From the NCBI RefSeq assembly GCF_000527095.1, contig NZ_AZUN01000001.1:2831501-2895500 (forward strand): a stretch of 64,000 bases of DNA. Reading direction: 5' to 3'. Source of the stretch: Methylomicrobium lacus LW14. Lineage in GTDB: Bacteria; Pseudomonadota; Gammaproteobacteria; Methylococcales; Methylomonadaceae. Of the stretch, positions 43,330-52,037 are shown in pieces (positions within the stretch are counted from its first letter, which is position 1; every line of letters begins with the position of its first letter). Under the pieces are notes generated by a model. That model was given only the letters and a program-made list of their open reading frames with translations, made no database searches and was not told the DNA's origin. The position numbers and the translations under genes were made by a program.

Positions 43330-44561
43330 TTCGCACTCAGCGTTTCCCAGGGCAGATTGTCCAGATTCAGCAAATGCCCGAGCTTCTCGGATTTAGTGCG
43401 TAAATAGACGATATTCTCGCGATTGGGAACGGGCTCCAGCGGCACGCGCTCGACGATTTTCAGCCGGTATCCCGCCAGTTCGCTGAACTTGGCCGGGTTA
43501 TTGCTCATGAGCCTGATCGTCGTTACCCCCAAATCTCTGAGGATCTGGGCGCCGACATCATAGCTGCGGGAATCAATAGGCAAACCCAAATCCAAATTGG
43601 CTTGTACGGTATCCCGGCCCTGATCCTGCAATTCATAGGCGCGCAGCTTGTGCGCCAAACCGATGCCGCGGCCTTCATGCCCGCGCAGGTAAACCAAAAC
43701 CCCGCTGCCTGCCTGTTCGATTTTTGCCAACGCCATTTTGAGTTGATTGCCGCAATCGCAGCGCAACGAGTCAAGCACATCGCCGGTTAAACATTCGGAA
43801 TGCACCCGCACCAGGACGTTCTGCTGTCCCGTCACCTGGCCTTTGACCAGGGCCAAATGCTCGGAACCGTCGAGCACGGAACGGTAAACATGGGCGGTGA
43901 AAACCCCAACGGCGGTGGGTATCCTGGCTTCCGAGACGTGCTCGACCAGTTGTTCGTTACGGCGGCGATAGGCGATCAAGTCGGCGATCCGGATAAAGGG
44001 CAATTGATGTCGGCTGGCGAATGCCCGCAGCGCCTCGCCGCGGGTCATGCTGCCATCGTCGTTCACGATTTCGCACAACACACCGGCCGGATACAGACCG
44101 GCCAAGCGCGCCAGATCCCCGGCCGCTTCGGTGTGTCCCGGCCGCGCCAACACCCCATGCGGCCTGGCGCGTAACGGAAACACATGGCCTGGGCGCGCAA
44201 AATTGTCGGCGGTACAGGCGGGATTCGCCAAGGCCCGGAGGGTGGCGCTGCGGTCCGCGGCGGAAATGCCGGTGCTGGTGCCTTTGTTCAAGTCCACCGA
44301 CACGGTAAATGCCGTGCCATGGGCATCGGTATTGCTCGCGACCATCGGCTCCAGATGCAGCGCCTCGACGCGCTCGCCCGGCAGGGAGACGCAAACGACG
44401 CCGCTGCTATGCCGTACCAGAAAGGCCATTTGTTCGGGCGTGATTTTTTCGGCTGCGATGATTAAATCGCCTTCGTTTTCCCGGCTGGCATCATCGGCCA
44501 CCACCACGAAGCCGCCGTTGCGGATGGCTTCCAGCGCCGTTTCTATTGTGTCGTAACTCAT
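43326..44561 (-). CDS. ribBA: RibBA: DHBP synthase / GTP cyclohydrolase II
   Basis: 411 residues with both riboflavin-pathway entry enzymes. The N-terminal DHBP synthase has DDASRENEGDLIIAAE, HGTAFTVSVD and a RPGHVFPL segment. The C-terminal GTP cyclohydrolase II has the zinc cysteines in HSECLTGDVLDSLRCDCGN and the active loop LRGHEGRGIGLAHKL. It sits between sfnB and ssuD in the organosulfur operon (9-bp gap and 4-bp overlap), so it is probably a second, sulfur-regulated copy that raises FMN supply for the flavin monooxygenases. Whether another ribBA exists cannot be seen here. Confidence 0.96.
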   Translation of the reverse strand: MSYDTIETALEAIRNGGFVVVADDASRENEGDLIIAAEKITPEQMAFLVRHSSGVVCVSLPGERVEALHLEPMVASNTDAHGTAFTVSVDLNKGTSTGISAADRSATLRALANPACTADNFARPGHVFPLRARPHGVLARPGHTEAAGDLARLAGLYPAGVLCEIVNDDGSMTRGEALRAFASRHQLPFIRIADLIAYRRRNEQLVEHVSEARIPTAVGVFTAHVYRSVLDGSEHLALVKGQVTGQQNVLVRVHSECLTGDVLDSLRCDCGNQLKMALAKIEQAGSGVLVYLRGHEGRGIGLAHKLRAYELQDQGRDTVQANLDLGLPIDSRSYDVGAQILRDLGVTTIRLMSNNPAKFSELAGYRLKIVERVPLEPVPNRENIVYLRTKSEKLGHLLNLDNLPWETLSAK

Positions 44562-44570
44562 TGTTGATCC

Positions 44571-45764
44571 TTAGGAGTAAAAGCTCGGAGTGGGCGGCTT
44601 GGCATTCAACACCCATTCGCCAAGATCGCGCAGCTTATAATCGACCGGGTCGTGCAGCGAATGGGTGCGCAGATTGCGCCAATAGCGGTCGAAGCCGGCT
44701 TTGGCGCTGGTAGCCCGTGCGCCGGTGACTTCGAACAAGCGCTGCGTCACGTCCAACCCGGCGCGGGTGGCCAGGACTTTGGCCGTCGCGCTGGCGATCG
44801 CCACGCTGCCGCGCTCCGCCTCGGTGAGCGCATTTTCCTGGCGCCAGGCAGCATCCAGTAAACTGGCGGCATAATCGGTCGCCAGCGCGGCGGCGTTCAG
44901 ATCGACCCAAAACTCGCCGTACTTTTTGAGCACATAAGGATCGCGGGTCGCGCTTTCCACGCCGGACAAAAACCAGGCCCGCGACTGGCTGCGGGTATAG
45001 CCGATCGCTTCCGCCAAGGCGCCTTCCCCGATCCCCAGGTAAATATTGATTAGCACCAGCTGCGCAATCAACGGACGCAAGGTGGCAAACACGCTGCCCA
45101 AGGGTCCGGGCTGACTCAAGATTTCCTGGTCATAGATGCGCACCCGATCAAAATCCACCGTGCCGCTGTCGGTCTGTCGTTGCCCCATATTGTCCCAATC
45201 CGAATGAATCCGGATGCCCGGGCGATCGCTAGGAATCGCGGCGATGACCAATTTGCCGCCCGCCTCGGTCAAGGCCGATACGATCAAATGATCGGAATCG
45301 CTGGCGCCGGAGCAAAAGCTTTTGGTGCCGTGCACCAGCCAGTCCTGGCCGTCGGCACTGATCTTGGCGCGGGTGTCCAGAGGGTTCAGGGTGTTGCCCC
45401 AAAACCAGCTGTTTTTAACCGTTTCGCGGTAATAATGCGGCCATTGGTCGCCGAACAGCCGCAGCGTCGCCAGCAGCAAATGCTGGAAACCGAACAGATG
45501 CCCGAGCGAGCTGTCGGCCCTGGAAATAATGCGCACGATCTGCAAGGTATCGTGCCAATCCAGGCCGTGCCCGCCGTATTCGCCCGGGATGATCAGGTTT
45601 AATAGGCCGCTTTGACGCAGGCTGTCGCGCTCGTTTTTAGCGGTGCCGCCGCGCCGATCGCGTTCCACGGCGGTGGCGGCAAACTCCGCCGCCAATTGTT
45701 CGGCCTTGTCGAACAACGCCTGAGTCTTTGCCTGCGCCTGCTTGGGAGGATTCGCCTTGCTCAT
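44571..45764 (-). CDS. sfnB: SfnB/DszC-like flavin monooxygenase of the acyl-CoA dehydrogenase fold
   Basis: 397 residues. The fold is that of acyl-CoA dehydrogenases, but the segments LIIPGEYGGHGLDWHDTLQIVRIISRADSSLGHLFGFQ, TKSFCSGASDSDHL and GFDRYWRNLRTHSLHDPVDYK are those of the SfnB/DszC group, FMNH2-using enzymes in sulfur acquisition (DszC oxidises dibenzothiophene). It overlaps sfnG by one codon's bases and precedes ribBA by 9 bp. Exact substrate is unknown. Confidence 0.85.
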   Translation of the reverse strand: MSKANPPKQAQAKTQALFDKAEQLAAEFAATAVERDRRGGTAKNERDSLRQSGLLNLIIPGEYGGHGLDWHDTLQIVRIISRADSSLGHLFGFQHLLLATLRLFGDQWPHYYRETVKNSWFWGNTLNPLDTRAKISADGQDWLVHGTKSFCSGASDSDHLIVSALTEAGGKLVIAAIPSDRPGIRIHSDWDNMGQRQTDSGTVDFDRVRIYDQEILSQPGPLGSVFATLRPLIAQLVLINIYLGIGEGALAEAIGYTRSQSRAWFLSGVESATRDPYVLKKYGEFWVDLNAAALATDYAASLLDAAWRQENALTEAERGSVAIASATAKVLATRAGLDVTQRLFEVTGARATSAKAGFDRYWRNLRTHSLHDPVDYKLRDLGEWVLNAKPPTPSFYS

Positions 45765-46870
45765 CAGGCGGCCACTTGGTCGGCTTGCCGCGCTTCCAGT
45801 TCGCGGACCAAAGGCAAAACCCGCTGCCCGAAATAGTCGACTTCTTCCTGGAAATGCAAAAAGCCGGTCAGGATCAAGTCTACGCCGACTGCTTTCAACG
45901 CGACAATACGTTCGGCGATTTGCTCGGGCGTGCCGATCAGATTGGTCTTGAAGCCGTCGTTATATTGCACCAAGTCCTCGAATGTGGACTTGGCCCAGTT
46001 GCCCTCGCCTTCCGGGGACGCTTTTCCCGCCTGCTTGGCTTCATGTCCGAATGCATTGACCGCTTCCGTGTCGGCTTTTTCAATGATTTCATTCAGCACC
46101 GCCTGGGCTTCCGCCTCGGTGTCCCGGGCGATCACGAAGGCATTGACGCCGATCTTGACCGCATGGCCTTCCTTGGCCGCCTTGGCGCGAATATCGTCGA
46201 CCTGCGCCTTGATGCCCTCCAGCGTATTGCCGTTGGTGAAATACCAATCCGAAACCCGGGCCGCCATATCGCGCGCCGCCCTGGAACTGCCGCCCTGAAA
46301 GATCTCCGGATGCGGTTGTTGCAGGGGTTTCGGCTTCAGGGTGAAATGGTGGAAACGGTAGAAATCGCCGAAAAAGCTGAAATCGTCCTGCGTCCAAATG
46401 CCTTTCAGCGCGCGGATAAATTCTTCCGAACGGCGATAACGTTCGTCATGCTCCAGCCACGGCTCGCCGATCGCGGTAAATTCGGTTTTGAACCAGCCGC
46501 TGACGATATTGACGGCGATACGGCCGGCCGTCAGGTGGTCGATCGTCGCAATCTGCTTGGCGACGACGGCCGGATGCCAGGGTCCCGGCAAGATGGCCGC
46601 GATCACCCGCAGTTTCTGGGTGGCCGCCAACAGGGCATGAGTGAAAGAGACCGACTCGTGCTGATACTCCGCACCATAACCCGCGGTGAAACGGATCTGC
46701 GTGAGGGCGTAGTCGAAGCCGCTACGCTCGGCGATTTGCGCGAGCTTGCGGTTATAGTCGATATCCCAGCTGGTGCGTTGCTCGATTTTACTGACCAGCA
46801 GGCCGCCGCTGACATTGGGCACCCAGTAGGCGAATTTGATCGGGTTGTCGCTGTGATGTGATGGGCTCAT
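45764..46870 (-). CDS. sfnG: Dimethyl sulfone monooxygenase
   Basis: 368 residues of the luciferase-like family. KFAYWVPNVSGGLLVSKIEQRTSWDIDYN and IRFTAGYGAEYQHESVSFTHALLAAT match SfnG, which cleaves dimethyl sulfone to methanesulfinate and formaldehyde with FMNH2. VNIVSGWFKTEF and EIFQGGSSRAARDMAA are also conserved. In a methylotroph, both the sulfur and the formaldehyde would be usable (inference). Preceded by osmC-like gene at 10 bp. Confidence 0.93.
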   Translation of the reverse strand: MSPSHHSDNPIKFAYWVPNVSGGLLVSKIEQRTSWDIDYNRKLAQIAERSGFDYALTQIRFTAGYGAEYQHESVSFTHALLAATQKLRVIAAILPGPWHPAVVAKQIATIDHLTAGRIAVNIVSGWFKTEFTAIGEPWLEHDERYRRSEEFIRALKGIWTQDDFSFFGDFYRFHHFTLKPKPLQQPHPEIFQGGSSRAARDMAARVSDWYFTNGNTLEGIKAQVDDIRAKAAKEGHAVKIGVNAFVIARDTEAEAQAVLNEIIEKADTEAVNAFGHEAKQAGKASPEGEGNWAKSTFEDLVQYNDGFKTNLIGTPEQIAERIVALKAVGVDLILTGFLHFQEEVDYFGQRVLPLVRELEARQADQVAA

Positions 46871-46880
46871 GTGGATTTCC

Positions 46881-47423
46881 TCACGCGGCGTCGCTGGCCA
46901 GGGCGTTCAGCGGCGCGCCATTGAGTATGACCGTACCGGCCACCTCGACCGGCCGGGTCAGGGTATCGAGCACGGGGCAGTGCGCTTCCACAGCCGCCAC
47001 CAGCTGGCTGATCGTTTCCGGGTCCGCAGGACTCTTCAATGTGGTTTCGAAGCTGATTTTCTGGAAACCGGAGGGCACCTCTTGCAAGCCGAAGAGCCCG
47101 TTGAGATCCAGGTAGCCCTTGGCGCTCACCTCGACGGCCTCCAACGGGATGCCCAACACGGCGGCGTAGGCCGCATAGACGATTTCCTGGCAGGTGCCGA
47201 GCGCGGCCAGGATCAGCTCGACCGGGTTTGCCCCCGCGTCTCCCCCACCCAGCTCGGGGGGTTCGTCAATGATCAGCGGCGGAAAATCCCGCACTTCGGC
47301 GGCGCAGCGCACGCCATCGAGCAGGCGGGTCTGCGCCTTGAAGACCAGGCGGGCGCCCGCCGGATTTTGTTGCAGGGCGGCAATGGTGTTCTCTAATGTG
47401 GCTTTCAAATCATTCTGTGACAT
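46881..47423 (-). CDS. OsmC family protein
   Basis: 180 residues from MSQNDLKATLENT; the frame extends 58 codons upstream but that part overlaps a distinct gap and shows no similarity. The two OsmC/Ohr cysteines are visible in LAALGTCQEIVYAAYA and EAHCPVLDTL. OsmC/Ohr proteins are thiol peroxidases that reduce organic hydroperoxides; here it may protect against peroxides from uncoupled flavin monooxygenases, or act on a sulfur intermediate. Its position in the middle of the operon indicates a role in the same process. Confidence 0.88.
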   Translation of the reverse strand: MSQNDLKATLENTIAALQQNPAGARLVFKAQTRLLDGVRCAAEVRDFPPLIIDEPPELGGGDAGANPVELILAALGTCQEIVYAAYAAVLGIPLEAVEVSAKGYLDLNGLFGLQEVPSGFQKISFETTLKSPADPETISQLVAAVEAHCPVLDTLTRPVEVAGTVILNGAPLNALASDAA

Positions 47424-47536
47424 GTGAATCTCCGAAATATTGAGCTGGGGCTGTCGATTGAGAAGGCTGGCTTCGCGCCTATTCCTTCCCATCGAGGCGT
47501 GGCAAAGGTTGATAAATCGAAACGCTCTTGCAGGCT

Positions 47537-48718
47537 TTACTCGCCGCCTGCCTCGAACAGCTCCAGCGGCAATCCCACCAGCGCCTTGCCGATCCATTCG
47601 CGGGCGATGTTGTTCGACGGCCCCATGCCGATGCCGGCGCGGGCATCACGGAAGATGCGTTCGATCGGGCCTTTCTTGTAACCGTAACCGCCGCTGACAT
47701 CCAGGGCGTTGCGTGCCGAGATATTGGCGACTTCCGCCGCATGCACCTTGAATTCGGTCAACGGCAGCAGGATTTGCCCTTGCGGCTGACCGGCGGCCTG
47801 CAATTGGTCCAATTGCCGCGCCAGATCGTGCTGCCAGGGGCGCAGGCTTTCGACCAACACCTTGGACTCGCCCAATTGCTGGCGCAGCACTTGGTAGTCG
47901 GACAGTTTGCGGTTGAAATCGCGGTGAATGGTGCCGGTCAGATGGTCTGAAGCTTTTTCCAATGCCGCCCTGGCCACACCGTGCCAGACAGAGCCCAGAC
48001 CGACCAGATAGACCGGCGATACGCCGTGGTAAACGATGTCTTTGCCCTGGCCTTCGTCGCCCAGGCGATCGATGCTTTTCACATTGACATCCTTATAGGT
48101 GATCGGCCCGCTGTGGTTGCCGCGCACCCCGAGCGCTTCCCAGGTGCCGTGCGTGATGCCGTCCAGTTTGGAATCGACGATGAAGAAGCTGATATCGGTA
48201 GGGCCTTTGGCGCCCGGCGAACGGGTTTGAAAAATATAGTAATCCGCTTGTCCGGCACTGGTGGTAAATGACTTTTCCGCATTGAGCAGATAGTTATCGT
48301 CGTTGCCACGGGAAGCTTCGCTGAAGTTAAACCACCAGTGTCCGCCCGAGGCTTTTTCGCTGGTCGAATAGGTGCCGATCAAACCGTCGCGGGCAGGCTT
48401 CAACCAACGTTCTTTTTGGTCGTGGTTGCCGAATAAGTTGATGGTCTGCGCCGCACCGGTGTGCATCACATAGACCAGGCCGGTCGAAGCGCAGGCGCGG
48501 CCGATTTCTTCCGCCACGATCGAAAAGGCGACATGATCCAGACCCAGGCCGCCGTATTCCTTCGGAATCAGCACGCCATTCCAACCCGCCCGGCCCAAGG
48601 CCTCAAGATTCTCCCGCGGGAAAACGCCCTGGTCGGTTTGTTCGGCATTAGGCCGGATGACTTCGTCAACCAAGGTGCGAATTTCGGAACGGATTTTTTC
48701 GTAATCGTGTACAGACAT
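47537..48718 (-). CDS. Acyl-CoA dehydrogenase family protein
   Basis: 393 residues, full acyl-CoA dehydrogenase length and layout: NGVLIPKEYGGLGLDHVAFSIVAEEIGRACASTG, GTYSTSEKASGG, and C-terminal NALDVSGGYGYKKGPIERIFRDARAG. It is less like SfnB than the gene at 44571 and may be a true dehydrogenase or a flavin monooxygenase. Second gene of the operon after msuE (10-bp gap), so it is likely a sulfur-starvation protein. Substrate unknown. Confidence 0.87.
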   Translation of the reverse strand: MSVHDYEKIRSEIRTLVDEVIRPNAEQTDQGVFPRENLEALGRAGWNGVLIPKEYGGLGLDHVAFSIVAEEIGRACASTGLVYVMHTGAAQTINLFGNHDQKERWLKPARDGLIGTYSTSEKASGGHWWFNFSEASRGNDDNYLLNAEKSFTTSAGQADYYIFQTRSPGAKGPTDISFFIVDSKLDGITHGTWEALGVRGNHSGPITYKDVNVKSIDRLGDEGQGKDIVYHGVSPVYLVGLGSVWHGVARAALEKASDHLTGTIHRDFNRKLSDYQVLRQQLGESKVLVESLRPWQHDLARQLDQLQAAGQPQGQILLPLTEFKVHAAEVANISARNALDVSGGYGYKKGPIERIFRDARAGIGMGPSNNIAREWIGKALVGLPLELFEAGGE

Positions 48719-48728
48719 GATGCTCTCC

Positions 48729-49307
48729 TTAAGCTACTTCACATAATTGGGTTTGATCCGCGCGGATAAGCGCCGCGACAACGGCTTGGCGCGCTGCCGC
48801 ATGGATGCGTTCATTGACGATGGCATCGCTAAAGCGTGATCCGTCATAGTTCTGTTCGGTGGCGTAGATGCCGGAAGGGACGGTTTGCGCACCGAAGAAG
48901 CCGAATAGCGGCCGCAGTTGATGTTCGATAATCAGGGCATGCTTTTCCCCGCCGCCGGTGGCGCCGAGAATCACCGGCACGTCGTTCAGCGCCTTCACAT
49001 CCAGAAAATCAAACACATGCTTGAATAGGCCGGTATAGGAACCTTTGTAAACCGGTGTGACCGCTACCAGGATGTCGGCCGACCCGATAGAATCCAGCAC
49101 GGCTTTGCCACTATCGCTCAGCTCGCCCGGATGACGGGCTGGACCGAACACCGGGCCCAGATCAGCCAAGCTGTGAGTTATGACTTCAATACAAGCTTGC
49201 GGGTAAGCTTGCTGCTTGATGGCTTCCACGATTTGCTCGGCCAATGCGAGCGTCTTGGACGGCAGCCCTAGATTGCCCGAAACAACCACGACTTTTAATG
49301 TACTCAT
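48729..49307 (-). CDS. msuE: NAD(P)H-dependent FMN reductase, MsuE/SsuE type
   Basis: 192 residues from MSTLKVVVVSGNLGLPSKT; the upstream-extended frame lacks family similarity. The flavodoxin-like fold has SGNLGLPSKTLALAEQIV as phosphate-binding region, VTPVYKGSYTGLFKHVFDFL, and GATGGGEKHALIIEHQLRPLFGFFGAQ, typical of SsuE/MsuE reductases that deliver FMNH2 to SsuD, MsuD and SfnG. As first gene after a sigma54-type promoter it heads the whole minus-strand cluster. Confidence 0.93.
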   Translation of the reverse strand: MSTLKVVVVSGNLGLPSKTLALAEQIVEAIKQQAYPQACIEVITHSLADLGPVFGPARHPGELSDSGKAVLDSIGSADILVAVTPVYKGSYTGLFKHVFDFLDVKALNDVPVILGATGGGEKHALIIEHQLRPLFGFFGAQTVPSGIYATEQNYDGSRFSDAIVNERIHAAARQAVVAALIRADQTQLCEVA

Positions 49308-49373
49308 GTTGATTGCCTTTGTACGGTTGAAAAATCCCAATGCCTGCAAAGCATGGGTACTGTACTTAAGCTT

Positions 49374-49391
49374 TAGCACCGATTATGCCAA
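49374..49391 (-). promoter_or_regulatory. Sigma54 promoter for the msuE operon
   Basis: On the minus strand TTGGCATAATCGGTGCTA has the invariant GG (-24) and GC (-12) separated by exactly 10 bp. Transcription would start near 49364, about 57 bp before the msuE ATG. The presence of a sigma54 activator gene in the cluster supports it. Confidence 0.72.
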
Positions 49392-49466
49392 CACGTAACC
49401 TATTGTTTTTTAAATGATTGCCGAGAGCCTTATCGATTTGAATGCCGATTTTGCAGCAGCGAATCA

Positions 49467-49496
49467 CAACGATTGCCGCTACAGCGGCAATCGTTG
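49467..49496. promoter_or_regulatory. Perfect 30-bp palindrome, putative activator (UAS) site
   Basis: CAACGATTGCCGCT at 49467-49480 is followed by AC and by its exact complement at 49483-49496. The centre is about 118 bp upstream of the predicted msuE start site and about 90 bp upstream of the amidohydrolase start site, ideal distances for an NtrC-type activator serving both divergent promoters. The half-site ATTGCCGCT also appears upstream of the porin promoter. SfnR is the obvious candidate ligand. Confidence 0.6.
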
Positions 49497-49543
49497 CGGG
49501 ACATGCAACCGGCAACCCCAGCGTTAAGGCTGTGCAAGATCAT

Positions 49544-49560
49544 TTGGCACAATACCTGCT
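49544..49560 (+). promoter_or_regulatory. Sigma54 promoter for the amidohydrolase
   Basis: TTGGCACAATACCTGCT matches the sigma54 consensus closely (TGGCAC-N5-TTGCW with one mismatch), with exact GG-N10-GC spacing. The start site would be near 49571, about 62 bp before the ATG. Confidence 0.75.
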
Positions 49561-49632
49561 GCTTCTGTGGCTTGAACACCAGCCGAAGCGAAGATCGCTT
49601 CAACACATTAGCCAAATCCGAGAATTGACAAG

Positions 49633-50481
49633 ATGTCCAGACCGATAATCGACATGCGCAGCCGACCTGCGTTTCTGCATGATTTTTATGGCGCAACGCC
49701 GGCAACACCCGAATACGAAACCGCCAAATGGCTTAATCGCCGCTTGGGCTCTAAACAGGACGATCACTTTGTCCGCTCGCATACCCTGGATGGGTTTATC
49801 GAGGAAATTCGCGAGGTGGGTATCCGCCATGCGGTCGTCGTCGGCCGCGATACGCCCGACATCACAATCTCCAACGAGACCATCCGGGACATTACCTCGC
49901 CGCACCCGGAACTGATCGGCATCGCCTCGGTAAACCCGCAGGCGCTGGATAGCCGTGCCATCGCCGAAGCCATTGAAAAGGCCGTGAACACACTGGGTTT
50001 GAAGGGAGTTAACATAGAACCCGGATTCGGCGCGCCGCCCATTCAGGCCGATGACCCGTTGCTCTACCCGATTTACGACGCCTGCGAGCAACTGGATGTA
50101 CCGGTGTTTTTAATGTCAGGTCCGACCACGCCGAACCTGGAATATGCCAATCCGGTCGCCGTCGGCAAGGTGGCCAGGGCTTTTTCAGGTTTGCCTATTG
50201 TCTGCTACCACGGTTTTTATCCGTATGTGAACGAAATGATCGGCGTCGCGTTTCGCTATGAAAACGTTTACGTCGTCCCGGACATGTATATTTTTCTGCC
50301 GGGCGGAAGCCTGTATGTGGAAGCGGCCAACGGTTTTATGAAGGAGCAATTGCTGTTTGGCAGCTCGTATCCGTTCCGGGCGATGGGGCAAACGCTCGAT
50401 GACTTTATACGGCTCGGTTTACACGAGGAGGTGCTGGATCGGGTGTTGTATCAAAACGCGAAGCGTTTATTGCGGATTTGA
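49633..50481 (+). CDS. Amidohydrolase family protein in the sulfur regulon
   Basis: 282 residues resembling the Amidohydro_2 (TIM-barrel) family: IDMRSRPAFLHDF at the start, ELIGIASVNPQALDS, GLKGVNIEPGF, YDACEQLDVPVFLMSGPT, CYHGFYPYVNE and LLFGSSYPF near the end. The usual metal-binding HxH near the N-terminus is replaced by MRSRP, so metal binding may be altered, as in some decarboxylase-like relatives. It has its own sigma54-type promoter facing away from msuE, so it should respond to the same signal. Reaction unknown. Confidence 0.8.
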   Translation: MSRPIIDMRSRPAFLHDFYGATPATPEYETAKWLNRRLGSKQDDHFVRSHTLDGFIEEIREVGIRHAVVVGRDTPDITISNETIRDITSPHPELIGIASVNPQALDSRAIAEAIEKAVNTLGLKGVNIEPGFGAPPIQADDPLLYPIYDACEQLDVPVFLMSGPTTPNLEYANPVAVGKVARAFSGLPIVCYHGFYPYVNEMIGVAFRYENVYVVPDMYIFLPGGSLYVEAANGFMKEQLLFGSSYPFRAMGQTLDDFIRLGLHEEVLDRVLYQNAKRLLRI

Positions 50482-50536
50482 CCGATAGGCCGGATTTGCC
50501 GAATAATCCCAGCGCGGATTATTCGGCATCTTTCCG

Positions 50537-51904
50537 TTAAAATTTGAAATTCGCGCCCGCCCCCAACGCCCATTCGCTGGCATTCACATGGTAATCGCCC
50601 AACGCCAGCGTGCTGCGGTCTGCGGTGCCTTCAAAGGCATAGGCCGCAAACGAATCCAGTCTGAACTTGGGTGTAAAGGCGTACCCCACACCGGCGGTGA
50701 CGGTATGCTCCCAAACGACCGGGCCTAAAGTCGTTTGTACGACTTTAATCAAATCATTGCTGTTAAGCACACCGGGAACACTGGTGTCCAAAGGCAGCGT
50801 CCCTACACCTGTAAAGCCGCCCACCGTGCCGTTCGGTTCGTCGCGCAGCAACTTTGAGGCATAACTGTAACCTGAGCGGAATTGCCAGTTGCCGAGGCTA
50901 TATTGGCCACCCAACATGGCCAGGAATTGATCCTTGTAGACATCTTTATACAAAGACGATTTGGACCAGTTTTTCCAGGCGACGTCCGCCTCCAATAACA
51001 AGTTGGGCGTCGCATTGGCCGCGATACCCCAGGTAACCTCCAGCGGTTGTTCGAGCTTGACGTCCTGGTATGCCTGGCTGCCGCCCACGGTGGTCGACAA
51101 GACATTTTGATAGTGGTATTGCAGAGGGGTCTTGATCGAGGCACCCAGCTTCACATCCTGCGTGAGCTGATAGGTTGCGCCCAAGGCGCCGCGAATCGAA
51201 ATATCATGTACGCTGGACGTCGTCCCGCCAAAATCGCCCGACAAGCCGGCGAGCCCCGTCGTATTGCCGGCAGTCCCGAATTGGCCCAAACCGAATCCCA
51301 CCGTTAATGCGGCCCCTAACGACAAATCCGGCGTCACCTCATAAGCCGCCCCCACGTTGGCGCTAAACGACAGTAACTCTACGTCCAACGGCAATGTCGC
51401 CGCGCCGCCGAGCCCGGCGCCACCCAGGCCGAGTCCGGCCCCGGCGTTGATCGGATGGGTGCGATAATCCGCGCCCAAGCCGGAATCCACCCCGACGCCG
51501 GCACCAACCACAAAGCCGGGCAAGACTTCTCCGCTGAGCGCCACATCCGGCGCGATATAATTCTGCGCCAGACTGTGGGATCGGTTGGTGAAGCCGTTAT
51601 TGCTTTGATAATTGTCCACATCCGGCTCGAGGATGGCGGCGCCTAAGCCAAAATTGAAGCCTTTAAACTGAGTCAGAGTGGCCGGATTGCCAAACAACGC
51701 CGCGGAAACTTCTTGCGGCTTGGTATAAGCCGCGCCGGCCATACCGCCGGCAATGGGTTTTGCAGACAAATTCAGGTCAGTGCCGGTATTCAGCGCCAAT
51801 ACGCGAGGCGATGCCGCACTGGCTAGCGCCAATAACATCACCTGATTAAACCGCCATAGATTGATGCGTCTGTCATTTCCGAGAGGAATCGATGCTGTGT
51901 TCAT
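50537..51904 (-). CDS. FadL/TodX family outer membrane transport protein
   Basis: 455 residues from MNTASIPLG, with GGAG placed correctly upstream. A signal-like hydrophobic segment ends near VLA, and the mature part contains the FadL-typical ALFGNPATLTQFKGFNFGLG and ends in alternating strands closing with GAGANFKF, a beta-barrel C-terminus. FadL/TodX porins admit hydrophobic compounds such as fatty acids and aromatic hydrocarbons. A sigma54-type promoter and an activator-like half-site lie upstream, so it probably admits the organosulfur substrate of this cluster. Convergent with the amidohydrolase gene. Confidence 0.88.
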   Translation of the reverse strand: MNTASIPLGNDRRINLWRFNQVMLLALASAASPRVLALNTGTDLNLSAKPIAGGMAGAAYTKPQEVSAALFGNPATLTQFKGFNFGLGAAILEPDVDNYQSNNGFTNRSHSLAQNYIAPDVALSGEVLPGFVVGAGVGVDSGLGADYRTHPINAGAGLGLGGAGLGGAATLPLDVELLSFSANVGAAYEVTPDLSLGAALTVGFGLGQFGTAGNTTGLAGLSGDFGGTTSSVHDISIRGALGATYQLTQDVKLGASIKTPLQYHYQNVLSTTVGGSQAYQDVKLEQPLEVTWGIAANATPNLLLEADVAWKNWSKSSLYKDVYKDQFLAMLGGQYSLGNWQFRSGYSYASKLLRDEPNGTVGGFTGVGTLPLDTSVPGVLNSNDLIKVVQTTLGPVVWEHTVTAGVGYAFTPKFRLDSFAAYAFEGTADRSTLALGDYHVNASEWALGAGANFKF

Positions 51905-52005
51905 TGTTAAACTCCAATAAAATATTTTCAGGTATCGGCCACGTCCGTTTAGCTTGTCCGAATAGGGTTCATAAAGGACAAACACGTTCTGCCTGAAAGC
52001 CTCTA

Positions 52006-52023
52006 TTGCGAGCTTTGTGCCAA
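52006..52023 (-). promoter_or_regulatory. Sigma54 promoter for the FadL-type porin
   Basis: On the minus strand TTGGCACAAAGCTCGCAA has GG and GC separated by exactly 10 bp and a perfect TTGGCAC element. Predicted start near 51997, about 93 bp before the porin ATG. Confidence 0.7.
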
Positions 52024-52037
52024 ACATAACTCATTGT

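Noticed and set aside
47424..47536. Possible fourth sigma54 promoter between the acyl-CoA dehydrogenase and osmC-like genes
   Set aside because: A GG-N10-GC spacing exists, but the -24 element (TGGGAAG) departs from TGGCAC and the spacing alone occurs by chance.
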